NCBI GenBank assembly: GCA_963770375.1 | Contig: CAVYPM010000005.1 | Location: 62,001 to 126,000 of the forward strand | DNA length: 64,000 nt | Direction: 5' to 3' | Source: DASVBE01 sp963770375 | GTDB taxonomy: Bacteria > Actinomycetota > Actinomycetes > Streptosporangiales > Streptosporangiaceae | In this document: positions 12,768 to 20,197 of the stretch, one piece after another | Layout of the letters: each line of letters opens with the position of its first letter | How positions within the stretch are numbered: the stretch's first letter is position 1 | Notes under the pieces: model-generated | Seen by the model: the letters and a program-made list of their open reading frames with translations, nothing else | The model's database searches: none | Told to the model about the DNA's origin: nothing | Translations under genes and position numbers: made by a program

Positions 12768-13888
12768 TAGCTGGCCGAGCCCATCATCAGGGCCTGGTAG
12801 GTGCGGCGCATGAAGGCCTGGAGGTTGTGCTCGCTGCTGAGCATCAGGCGCCCCGCCGGGATCTGCCCGCAGCGGTAGCCCACCTGCTGGCGGTTGGTGG
12901 CCTCGGCGTCCTCGCGCAGGACCTGGTCCCACAGGTCCAGCCACTCGCTGACGACGGCTTCGCGGGCGCCGGGGCGCACGTACATGTCGGTGAACGCCGA
13001 GCAGCGTTCCGGCCCGGTGGGAGCCACGCAGCCGGCGAAGCCGATGAGGTCATCGACGGCGATGAACGAGGACGGCCACAGGTACGCGAAGCGGAACCCC
13101 GTCAGCCCGGCCGGGTCCGCGCCGCCGGGAACCCACCGGATCGGCGCCTCGTGCCAGAGCGTGTCCGGCCAGGAGATGGTCTGGTAGGCCGCCGCACCCG
13201 CGCCGTACATCTTGCCGAAGCTGTCCCGGTGCGTGGTCGGGCAGTGGTAGCACTCGATCGCGTTCTCCGCCCAGACCTTCCAGTTACAGTCCATCTCGTA
13301 GCTGAACCGGGTGCGGTACTCGTACCGCCGCAGGTCCGCATTGAGCCGGTCAGTGCGCGGGCGGACATCAGCAGTGACCACGCTGAGCGGCACCGCGCCC
13401 GGGTCGGCGTTCACGAAGACGAACTGGTCCCAGCAGGCGACCGCAACCTGCCGCAGGGAAATGGCCGAGCAGTCGAAGCCGGGCTCGCCGGCCTGGCGCG
13501 GAGCGTGCCTGAGCTGCCCGTCCAGCCCGTACGTCCAGCCGTGGTAGGAGCATCGCAGCTGCCGTGCGTTCCCGTTCTCCGTCACCACGGGGTGCAGGCG
13601 GTGCCGGCAGACGTTGACGAACGCCCGCAGCTCACCGCCGGTATCGCGGGTGATCACCAGGGGGATGCCGCCGGCCGCGGCCAGCACGGTGTCGCCGGGC
13701 CGGGCGAGGCGGGACTCGTGGCAGGCGTACTGCCACGACCGGGCGAACACCTTCTCCTGCTCCAGCTGGTGGACCTCCGGGGCCCAGTAGAGCGGCGCCG
13801 GGAGCGTCTGGCCCCCGGCCAGGGCGCCGAGCACACCGGAGTCGGACGGCAGCCCGTACCGGTCGCGGATCTCGCCCAGCGTGAGCAT
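12767..13888 (-). CDS. Rieske oxygenase, glycine betaine/carnitine monooxygenase type
   Basis: 373 residues, the oxygenase part of a two-component system that hydroxylates an N-methyl group or C-N bond of a quaternary amine. The Rieske cluster ligands are C94-x-H96 and C113-x2-H116. The mononuclear iron site is in NWKVWAENAIECYHCPTTH, with H215 and H220. The residue that bridges the two iron centres is Glu212 rather than the usual Asp, as known for CntA/YeaW and, I believe, GbcA-type enzymes. It is the last gene of the leftward operon, starting 3 bases after the thioesterase stop. Given a carnitine-to-betaine pathway upstream, glycine betaine monooxygenase (gbcA) is the best guess; stachydrine or carnitine as substrate is possible. 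No reductase partner is in the window. Confidence 0.85.
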   Translation of the reverse strand: MLTLGEIRDRYGLPSDSGVLGALAGGQTLPAPLYWAPEVHQLEQEKVFARSWQYACHESRLARPGDTVLAAAGGIPLVITRDTGGELRAFVNVCRHRLHPVVTENGNARQLRCSYHGWTYGLDGQLRHAPRQAGEPGFDCSAISLRQVAVACWDQFVFVNADPGAVPLSVVTADVRPRTDRLNADLRRYEYRTRFSYEMDCNWKVWAENAIECYHCPTTHRDSFGKMYGAGAAAYQTISWPDTLWHEAPIRWVPGGADPAGLTGFRFAYLWPSSFIAVDDLIGFAGCVAPTGPERCSAFTDMYVRPGAREAVVSEWLDLWDQVLREDAEATNRQQVGYRCGQIPAGRLMLSSEHNLQAFMRRTYQALMMGSAS

Positions 13889-13891
13889 CGG

Positions 13892-14376
13892 TCAGCGCCA
13901 TCCGGTGTGAAGCGGCGGGACGCCGCCGTGCGCGGCCAGCAGCGTGCTGACCGCCGCCCACCGCTCCGGCGGCATCGCGGTGACGCCGCCGTCGCCGGGT
14001 CGACGTGCAGGTAGAGGTACTCGGCCGTGGCGACGGGCGTGCCGTCGCCACGGCGCAGCAGGGTCTGCAGCCGCAGCCGTTTGGCGTCGGCGGCGACGAG
14101 CAGGCTCGCGGCCTCGACCGGGTCGCCGCGGCGCGCCTCGGCGAGGTAGCGGATGTGGCTTTCGACGGTGTACAGTGCCCGCCCCGTGGCCACGCGGTAG
14201 TCCTCGCTCAGGCCCAGGTGGGCGAGGAGGACCTCGTTGGCCGCGCTGAGCAGGACGGCGTAGCCGGCGTCGTTCAAGTGGCCGTTGTAGTCGATCCAGT
14301 CGTCGCCGATCTCGGTCCGGTAGCCCTCGAACGGCGCGGCCGGCTCCGCCGTGTCAGCCAGCACGGGCTCAGGCAC
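13892..14376 (-). CDS. cdhB: Betainyl-CoA thioesterase-like hotdog protein (frameshifted)
   Basis: About 161 residues of the 4-hydroxybenzoyl-CoA thioesterase type, beginning MPEPVLADTAEPAAPFEGYR and containing WIDYNGHLNDAGYAVLLSAA. In carnitine degradation this enzyme hydrolyses betainyl-CoA to glycine betaine. The start is GTG 14374-14376; GTGCCTGA overlaps the cdhA stop by 8 bases. After LYLHVDPATAA the frame is lost near 14000; restoring one G gives VTAMPPERWAAVSTLL and a stop at 13892-13894, right before the Rieske start. The order dehydrogenase-thioesterase-cleavage enzyme matches known cdhABC loci. Confidence 0.8.
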
Positions 14377-15329
14377 GGCGGTGCTTCTCGATGAGCTCCA
14401 GAAGGTCCACCAGGAAGTCGTCGCGCTGAGCCTCGAGATCCGCGATGCTGGCGCCGCCGGCCTCCTCCTCCACCCCCGCGACCACCAGGTCGCGCAGCCG
14501 CGGGGTGAGCTCGGGGGCTGTCAGCCTCGTCCAGGGCTCGAGGAGCGCCGGGCCGAAATGGTCCAGCATGTGGGCCATCCCGCCCGCGCCGCCCGCCAGG
14601 TGGAACGTCAGCATGGGGCCCATCAGGGCCCAGCGCAGGCCGGGTCCCCAGGTGATGGCGTCGTCGATCTGCTGGACCGTGGCCTGACCGGAATCCACCA
14701 TGTGCAGCGCTTCCCGCCACAGCGCCTCCTGCAGCCGGTCGGCCACGAAGCCGGGCACCTCGTGGTCCATGGTCAGGCAGACCTTGCCGGTGTGCCGGTA
14801 GAACCGCTCCGCCCACGCGAGCGCGGCGGGGTCGGTCGAGCAGCCGCCGACGACCTCGACCAGCGGGATCAGGTACGGCGGGTTGAACGGGTGGGCGACG
14901 ACCAGCCGACCCGGGGTCCCGGCCTCCACCGCCATGTCGCTCATCAGGAAGCCCGGACGTGCTCGACCCGATGACGACGTCGCGCGGCGCGGCGGCGTCC
15001 AGCTCGGCGAGCAGCTTGATCTTCAGGTCCAGGACCTCCGGGGCCGACTCCTGGACGAACCCCGCGCCGTCGACCGCCTCGGCCAGGCTGCCGGCGAACC
15101 GCAGCCGCGACAGTGACGCGCCCGGGCGCAGGCCGAGCTTCTCCAGCACCGGCCAGGCGTGCCGGACCGACTCCGCCAGCCGCTCCGCGGCGCCGTCGCC
15201 CGGGTCCCAGGCGGCGACGTCGAATCCCATCCGCAGGAAGTGCGCCGCCCAGCCCGCCCCGATGACCCCGGTGCCGACGACGGCGACCGTGCCGACCGAC
15301 TCCGGCGGGGCGTAGTCGGTTGTACTCAC
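14369..15329 (-). CDS. cdhA: L-carnitine dehydrogenase (frameshifted)
   Basis: 3-hydroxyacyl-CoA dehydrogenase fold of about 320 residues that oxidises L-carnitine to 3-dehydrocarnitine with NAD. The N-terminal Rossmann motif is VAVVGTGVIGAGWAAHFL. The middle has SSTSG followed by MSDMAVEAGTPGRLVVAHPF and NPPYLIPLVEVVGG, the segment typical of carnitine dehydrogenases. The C-terminal helical domain includes WGPGLRWALMGPMLTFHLAG. One extra G near 14953-14956 breaks the frame between SSTSG and MSDM; removing it gives GFLMSDM. The start is GTG 15327-15329, overlapping the cdhC stop by four bases (GTGA). In some bacteria this enzyme is fused to the thioesterase; here they are separate. Confidence 0.88.
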
Positions 15330-16264
15330 CAGCCGACCTGGCCGAGGCCCTTGAGCCCGAGGATCTCGCGGGCGTCGGCCGGGGTCGCGACCTCGAGCGA
15401 CAGCTCGCCGAGGATGCGCACCATCTTCTCGACCTGCTCGGCGTTGGACTGTGCCAGCTGGCCCTTGGCGATGAACAGGCCGTCCTCCAGCCCGACCCGC
15501 ACGTGCCCGCCCATACAGGCCGCGGCGGTGACCATGTTGAACTGGTGACGGCCCCCGCCCAGCACGGACCACTGCAGGTCCGCGCCGAACAGCCGGTCCG
15601 CGGTCATCTTCATGTGCGCGATGTGCTCGACCTCGGGCCCGATGCCGCCCATGACCCCCATGATCGTCTGCATGAAGATCGGCGGCTTGATCAGGCCCAG
15701 CTCGTGGTAGTAGGCCAGCGTGTAGAGGTGGCCCACGTCGTAGGCCTCGTACTCGAACCGGCAGCCGGTGCTCGTGGTCAGGTCGGTCAGCATGTGCTCG
15801 ATGTCGGCGAACGTGCTGACGAACGGCTCGCTGCGGGTGCTCTCCAGGTAGGGCTCTTCCCAGTCGAACTTCCACTTGCCGGCGTACTTGGGGATCATCG
15901 GGAAGCTGCCGTAATTGAACGTGCCCAGGTTGAGGGTGCACAGCTCCGGCTTGGTGTCGTAGATGACCCGCAGCCGGTCCTGCACGCTCATGCCCGTGCC
16001 GCCGCCGCTGGTGATGCTGATCACCGCGTCGGTCTCGGCCTTGATCCCCTTGAGGTACTCACGGAAGACCGCGGGATCAGCGGTCGGGCTGCCGTCGCGC
16101 GGGTCCCTGGCGTGCAGGTGAATGACGGCCGCCCCGGCCCGCGCCGCGGCCACCGACTGGCTGACCACGTCCTCGACCGTGTAAGGCAGGTGCGGTGACA
16201 TGGTCGGCGTGTGACCCGAGCCCGTGACCGCGCACGTGATGATGACCTTGCGGGATGCCGCCAC
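15326..16264 (-). CDS. cdhC: 3-dehydrocarnitine:acetyl-CoA cleavage enzyme (BKACE family)
   Basis: 312-residue TIM-barrel enzyme of the beta-keto acid cleavage (BKACE, DUF849) family. In the carnitine route it exchanges the betaine part of 3-dehydrocarnitine onto acetyl-CoA, giving betainyl-CoA and acetoacetate. Seen: ITCAVTGSGHTP near the N-terminus, Zn-binding H49-L-H51 in VIHLHARDP, a Gly-rich ITSGGGTGMS, and EAYDVGHLYTLAYYHELGL. GTG 16262-16264 is the best start because GGAGG lies five bases before it; the open frame extends 15 codons further. It is the first gene of the leftward operon. The family has many substrates; the cdhA/cdhB neighbours make dehydrocarnitine by far the most likely. 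Confidence 0.9.
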   Translation of the reverse strand: MAASRKVIITCAVTGSGHTPTMSPHLPYTVEDVVSQSVAAARAGAAVIHLHARDPRDGSPTADPAVFREYLKGIKAETDAVISITSGGGTGMSVQDRLRVIYDTKPELCTLNLGTFNYGSFPMIPKYAGKWKFDWEEPYLESTRSEPFVSTFADIEHMLTDLTTSTGCRFEYEAYDVGHLYTLAYYHELGLIKPPIFMQTIMGVMGGIGPEVEHIAHMKMTADRLFGADLQWSVLGGGRHQFNMVTAAACMGGHVRVGLEDGLFIAKGQLAQSNAEQVEKMVRILGELSLEVATPADAREILGLKGLGQVGW

Positions 16265-16330
16265 GGGAACCTCCACGCGTCGCCGGCGGAATTGATCGGA
16301 CGCGGCCAAGCGCGGATTATGAGCAATGAC

Positions 16331-16341
16331 CGCACTATACG
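16331..16341 (-). promoter_or_regulatory. Candidate IclR operator / promoter of the cdhC operon
   Basis: CGCACTATACG lies 67 bp upstream of the cdhC start and contains TATAGT on the minus strand, a plausible -10. The related CGCATAATACG lies in the IclR/thioesterase intergenic region at 17288-17298; the two share CGCA-N2-ATACG followed by one base and A. A common site at both divergent promoters is what a local IclR regulator would bind. Confidence 0.4.
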
Positions 16342-16387
16342 GAACGGTCCCCTGAGGCGGGAGGATCTGTCAAGGGCTGGACGAGCC

Positions 16388-17218
16388 CTAGCTGCGCAGG
16401 GCCGCTTCCACCGCGGCGGCGGCCTCGATGGCCACGGCGCCCAGCGCGGGGAGGCGGGACGGCGGGATCCGGTCGGCGTACCCCCAGATGCTGAACACCG
16501 CGAGCGGCCGGTCCTCGCCCCGGCGCAGGACCGGCGCCGACACGCCGCACAGCGCCGGCTCGAGCTCGCCCGCGGACACCGCGTACCCGCAGGCACGGAT
16601 CTGGCCGAACTCAGCCAGCAGCCGCTCGGGGTCGGTGACAGTGGCGTCGGTGAACCCGTCGAGTACCGGCCCGAGCACTCCGCGAGCCTCCGCCTCGGGC
16701 AGCCACGCCAGCCAGGCCTTGCCGGTGGAGGTGGCGTGCAGCGGCACGGGGCGGGCCAGCCAGTTCACGGTCAGCACGGCCGGGGGCGCCACCTCGTCGA
16801 CGTAGACCAGGCCGGACCGCCGGCCCACGGCCAGGATCGCGGCCTCGCCGGTCTGGGCGCTGATCCGCTCCAGCACGTGGTGGGCCCGCCGCACCAGGCC
16901 GTCCGCCCCGGCCGCGGCGGCGAGCCGCGCGACCGTGTAACCGATCTGATACCGGCTGGTGGCGGGGTCCCGGTCCACCAGGCCGCGGCCTTCCAGGGTG
17001 GCCAGCAGGCGCCAGGCGGTGGCCCGGTTGATACCGCAGGCCAGGGCCAGCTCAGCGACCGTGCTGCCGCGTGCCGGGCCAACGGCGATGGCGTCCAGCA
17101 GCGCGACCGCCCGTTCGACGGACTGCACCCGGCCGCGCCCGGCCTGGCCGGGATCCCCGGGACGGCCGGGATCTCCGGGGCGGCCCGGCGGGCCGGCGAG
17201 GGTGTCGGGTGCGCTCAC
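16388..17218 (-). CDS. IclR-family transcriptional regulator
   Basis: About 276 residues. An N-terminal Gly/Pro-rich leader is followed by a winged helix-turn-helix (VERAVALLDAIAVGPARGST, then LACGINRATAWRLLATLEGRG). The C-terminal IclR effector domain includes LVYVDEVAPPAVLTVNWLARP, HATSTGKAWLAWLPE and CGYAVSAGELEPALCGVSAP. I prefer GTG 17216-17218 (AGGA upstream) because the longer frame from 17323 would run through the promoter/operator region. It sits between the cdhC operon and the divergent thioesterase/CaiA/CaiD genes and is their likely local regulator, with carnitine, crotonobetaine or a CoA ester as possible effector (inference). Confidence 0.9.
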   Translation of the reverse strand: MSAPDTLAGPPGRPGDPGRPGDPGQAGRGRVQSVERAVALLDAIAVGPARGSTVAELALACGINRATAWRLLATLEGRGLVDRDPATSRYQIGYTVARLAAAAGADGLVRRAHHVLERISAQTGEAAILAVGRRSGLVYVDEVAPPAVLTVNWLARPVPLHATSTGKAWLAWLPEAEARGVLGPVLDGFTDATVTDPERLLAEFGQIRACGYAVSAGELEPALCGVSAPVLRRGEDRPLAVFSIWGYADRIPPSRLPALGAVAIEAAAAVEAALRS

Positions 17219-17287
17219 GGCCACGTCCTGTGGGTTGCTGGCGGCTGCTGCAGGCTGTTGACGGCTCTTGCGGGCCCTGCCTATCGT

Positions 17288-17298
17288 CGCATAATACG
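17288..17298. promoter_or_regulatory. Candidate IclR operator in the divergent promoter region
   Basis: CGCATAATACG is an imperfect palindrome and overlaps TAATAC (17292-17297), a plausible rightward -10 with TTGCGG 18 bases upstream (17268-17273). On the other strand it gives TATTAT. ATCGTCGCA is repeated at 17283-17291 and 17303-17311. A related site lies before cdhC (16331-16341). Confidence 0.4.
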
Positions 17299-17313
17299 AA
17301 TGATCGTCGCAGT

Positions 17314-17343
17314 GAATGAACACAGCGTCGAATGAACACAGCG
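17314..17343 (+). repeat. 14-bp direct repeat before the thioesterase gene
   Basis: GAATGAACACAGCG occurs at 17314-17327 and 17330-17343 with a 16-bp period, just downstream of the predicted promoter and about 20-50 bp before the gene start. It could be a regulator site or a small duplication. Confidence 0.6.
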
Positions 17344-17365
17344 GCGCTCGGGTTGGAGGGTCGGG

Positions 17366-17866
17366 GTGGAGGCGGGCGCGTCACCTATCGCTGCGCCGCT
17401 CGGGCTGTACGAGGCCACGGTCCCGGCGGACTGGCTCGACTACAACGGTCACATGTCCGAGTGGTGCTACCTGCTGCTGGTGGGCCTGGCCGCCGACGCC
17501 TTCTTCCGCTTTATCGGCATCGACGAGGCGTACCGGGCCGGCGGTCACTCGCTCTACACCGCCGAGACGCACCTGCACCACCTGCGCGAGGCGTCGGCAG
17601 GTGACCGGCTCGGGGTCCCGCTGCAGCTGCTCGACGCCGGGCCCAAGAGCCTGCACCTGTTCCACACCGTGCGCGACCAGGTCACCGGGCAGGACGTGGC
17701 CACGGCCGAGCAGCTGCTGGTGCACGTCGACACGGCCGCCGGCCGGGCCGCCCGGATGCCGCCCGGGCTGCTGTCGCGGCTGGCGGAGATCACCGCGGCT
17801 CACGCCGTGCTCCCCCGGCCCGCCGCCGCCGGGCACGTCATGGGGATCCGCCGCCCGCCGGGCTGA
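17366..17866 (+). CDS. Second hotdog thioesterase, betainyl/carnitinyl-CoA type
   Basis: 166 residues, homologous to the leftward-operon thioesterase: ADWLDYNGHMSEWCYLLLVG matches its DDWIDYNGHLNDAGYAVLLS, and SLYTAETHLHHLREASAGDR matches ALYTVESHIRYLAEARRGD. The Asp of DYNGH is the usual catalytic acid. The start is GTG 17366 with GGAGG seven bases upstream. It is the first gene of the rightward set and lies 28 bp before the acyl-CoA dehydrogenase. Because betainyl-CoA hydrolysis already has an enzyme on the other side, this one may release carnitine from carnitinyl-CoA after CaiD (inference). Confidence 0.82.
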   Translation: MEAGASPIAAPLGLYEATVPADWLDYNGHMSEWCYLLLVGLAADAFFRFIGIDEAYRAGGHSLYTAETHLHHLREASAGDRLGVPLQLLDAGPKSLHLFHTVRDQVTGQDVATAEQLLVHVDTAAGRAARMPPGLLSRLAEITAAHAVLPRPAAAGHVMGIRRPPG

Positions 17867-17894
17867 CGGTGCCGGGAGACGCTGAGGAGGGCCA

Positions 17895-19054
17895 ATGGAT
17901 TTCGGGCTCAGCGAGGAGCAGCGGGCCATTGCCGGCACGGTGCGCGACTTCGTCCGCCGCGAGCTGGTGCCGCACGAGGACCTGGTCGAGCGGCTGGACG
18001 CGGTGCCCGCGGAGCTGGCGCAGGAGATCCGCGGCAAGGCCCTCGCGGCCGGCCTGTACGCCGCGAACTTCCCGGCCGAGCTGGGCGGCGGCGGCCTGGA
18101 CGCCATGGGGGTAACGCTTGCCGAGCGGGAGCTGGGCTGGACGGCGTGGGCGCTGCAGACGCTGGTCTCCCGGCCCGGCAACATCCTGCGGGCGTGCCAG
18201 GGCAGCCAGGTGGATGACTACCTGCTGCCGGCCATCCGGGGTGAGCGGCATGACTGCCTGGCGATGACCGAGCCGGGGCCGGCTCGGACGTCCGCTCGAT
18301 GACGACCCGGGCCCGCCGGGACGGCAGCGACTGGGTCATCGACGGACTCAAGCACTTCATCAGCCATGCCGACGCCGCTGACTTCGTCGTGCTCTTCGCC
18401 GTGACCGGCACGGAGCAGGGCCCGCACGGGGAGCGGCCGGCAATCTCGGCCTTCCTGGTCGACCACGACAACCCCGGCCTCACCATCCGCCGGGGCGCGC
18501 CGTCGGTCTCGCACCGCGGCTACCACCACTGTGAGCTGTCGTTCACCGGCTGCCGGGTGCCCGCCGGGGCGCTGCTGGGCGCCGAGGGGCGCGGTTTTGA
18601 CCTGCTGAGCGAATGGCTGGGGGCGAGCCGGCTCACCGTGGCAGCCACCAGCGTCGGGCGGGCCCAGCGGGTGCTGGAGCTGAGCACCGGGTGGGCCGCC
18701 ACCCGCCGGCAGTTCGGCCAGCCGATCGGGCGGTTCCAGGGCATCGGGTTCAGCCTCGCCGACATGGCGACCGAGATCGAGGCCGCCGACCTGCTCACCT
18801 TGCGCGCCGCCTGGCGGCTCGACCAGGGCCAGATGAGCGACGCCGACGCCGCGATGGCCAAGCTGTACGCCTCGGAGATGCTCGGCCGGGTCACCGACCA
18901 GGCGGTGCAGATCTTTGGCGGCATGGGGGTGATGAGCGACTTCCCGGTCGAGCGATTCTGGCGCGACGCACGGATCGAGCGGATCTGGGACGGGACAAGC
19001 GAGATCCAGCGGCACATCATCTCGCGCTCGATGCTGCGCGAGCGGGGCGCCTGA
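17895..19054 (+). CDS. CaiA-like acyl-CoA dehydrogenase (frameshifted)
   Basis: About 386-residue flavoprotein with the three-part acyl-CoA dehydrogenase fold, from MDFGLSEEQRAIAG to GTSEIQRHIISRSML. In this context it should interconvert gamma-butyrobetainyl-CoA and crotonobetainyl-CoA. One G is missing in a G run near 18283: restoring it turns MTEPG-stop into the family motif MTEPGAGSDVRS. The catalytic base position, normally Glu in YEGT, reads W-D-G-T, so an Asp takes its place. RBS GGAGG precedes ATG 17895. The gene ends one base before caiD, which argues for co-translation. Confidence 0.85.
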
Positions 19055-19055
19055 G

Positions 19056-19863
19056 ATGGCCGGGCCGGCCGGGCGATGCGCGGGATCCGGTTCGGGCCGA
19101 GGCGGCCGGGGACATCCTGGTGATTACGCTCGACCGGCCGCCGGCCAACGCGGTCGACGTGGCCACCAGCCACGCGCTGTACGCAGCGTTCGCCCGGCTG
19201 GAAAGCGACCCGGGCCTGCGGGTGGGCATCGTGACGGGGGCCGGCGGCCGGTTCTTCTGCGCGGGCTGGGACCTCAAGGCCGCGGCAGCCGGCGAGGCCG
19301 CCAGCGCCAGCCACGGCCCCGGCGGCTTCGCCGGGCTCACCGAGCTGCACGACCGGGCCAAGCCCGTCATCGCCGCCGTCAACGGGATAGCCGCGGGCGG
19401 CGGTTTCGAGCTCGCGCTGGCCGCCGACCTCGTTGTCGCCGCGGATCACGCACAGTTCCTGCTGCCCGAGACCGGGCTCGGCATCATCCCGGATTCCGGC
19501 GGGGTGCTCCGCCTGCCGCGGCGGCTGCCCCGGGCCATCGCGGTAGAGCTGCTGCTGACCGGGCGGCCGGTGACCGCCGCGGAGGCGGCCGGGCTCGGGC
19601 TGGTCAACCAGGTCGTCCCCGGCGATCAGCTGCTGGCCGCCGCCCGGGACCTGGCCGCGCGGGTGGCGCGCTCGGCGCCGCTGGCCGTCGCCGCCGTCCT
19701 GGAGGTGCTCGCGGCGACGGAGGACCGCACGGTCCGCGACGGCTTCGCCGCGCTGCACTCGGGGCGGCTGCCCAGGTACACGGCGATGCTGGCGTCGCAG
19801 GACGCGGCCGAGGGGCCGGCCGCCTTCGCCGAGCGGCGCCCGCCGCGGTGGCAGGGCCGCTGA
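19056..19863 (+). CDS. caiD: Crotonobetainyl-CoA hydratase CaiD (frameshift near start)
   Basis: Enoyl-CoA hydratase/crotonase of about 268 residues that hydrates crotonobetainyl-CoA to L-carnitinyl-CoA. From recall, the match to E. coli CaiD is unusually close: FFCAGWDLKAAAAGEA, GPGGFAGLTEL, AAGGGFELALAADLVVAAD, LGIIPDSGGVLRLPRRLP, and the C-terminus AEGPAAFAERRPPRWQGR. The Gly-rich oxyanion hole and the Glu of LLPETGLG are present. ATG 19056 follows the upstream stop by one base but is out of frame with the rest; removing one G near 19070 joins MAGPAG to DARDPVRAEAAG. This gene is the best single indicator that the locus handles carnitine. Confidence 0.9.
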
Positions 19864-19976
19864 ACGCCCCGGCGCGCGCTCCCGAGCGGCCGCATTTGCC
19901 CGGTGTTAGCCCACCGGACATTCCCGCCTCATCCCCCGGCCGCATAACAACACGGGATCAACCTGGGCGGGTTAGG

Positions 19977-20006
19977 TTGACAGGCCGCCGGCACCCGGGC
20001 TACTAA
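19977..20006 (+). promoter_or_regulatory. Sigma70-type promoter for the ABC transporter operon
   Basis: TTGACA (19977-19982) and TACTAA (20001-20006) are separated by 18 bases. The predicted transcript start would be near 20013, giving a leader of about 185 bases before the binding-protein gene. Confidence 0.5.
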
Positions 20007-20021
20007 CGGGTCAGAATTTGC

Positions 20022-20050
20022 GCACCCCGCGGATATGTTCCGCAGGGTGC
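20022..20050 (+). promoter_or_regulatory. 12-bp inverted repeat in the ABC operon leader
   Basis: The arms GCACCCCGCGGA (20022-20033) and TCCGCAGGGTGC (20039-20050) pair at 11 of 12 positions around a five-base loop TATGT. It lies about 10 bases after the predicted transcript start and about 150 bases before the ATG, so it could be a repressor operator or an RNA hairpin. The following gene is the transporter, not a terminator context. Confidence 0.5.
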
Positions 20051-20197
20051 AACCTGTCCTTTGGCACCACATTCATGGTTAAACCGTGCGATCGGCAGGT
20101 CCGGCGCCGAGGTGGCCGCCTGCCTGGCACGTTATCGGCACGAACGCAGGCCGGCCCTCGGGGGACCGCACGGGCCGACGGACAGAAGGGCCATGAC

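Larger units (their letters stand above)
19864..20197. other. Promoter and leader region of the ABC transporter operon
   Basis: 334 bases without a gene. It holds a small hairpin after caiD (CCGGTG 19900-19905 with CACCGG 19912-19917), a promoter-like pair at 19977-20006 and a long inverted repeat at 20022-20050. These are listed or discussed separately. Confidence 0.5.

Noticed and set aside
14274..15941. 555-codon frame spanning cdhA and cdhC as one gene
   Set aside because: Only the 14955-15329 part reads as protein (the cdhA N-terminus); the rest is out of frame with cdhC and cdhB.
16369..16374. TTGACA (minus strand) as -35 for the cdhC operon
   Set aside because: The nearest -10-like sequence is 29 bases away, too far for a sigma70-type promoter.
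19900..19917. CCGGTG/CACCGG hairpin as a caiD terminator
   Set aside because: Stem of only six pairs and no U-tract; too weak to list as a feature on its own.
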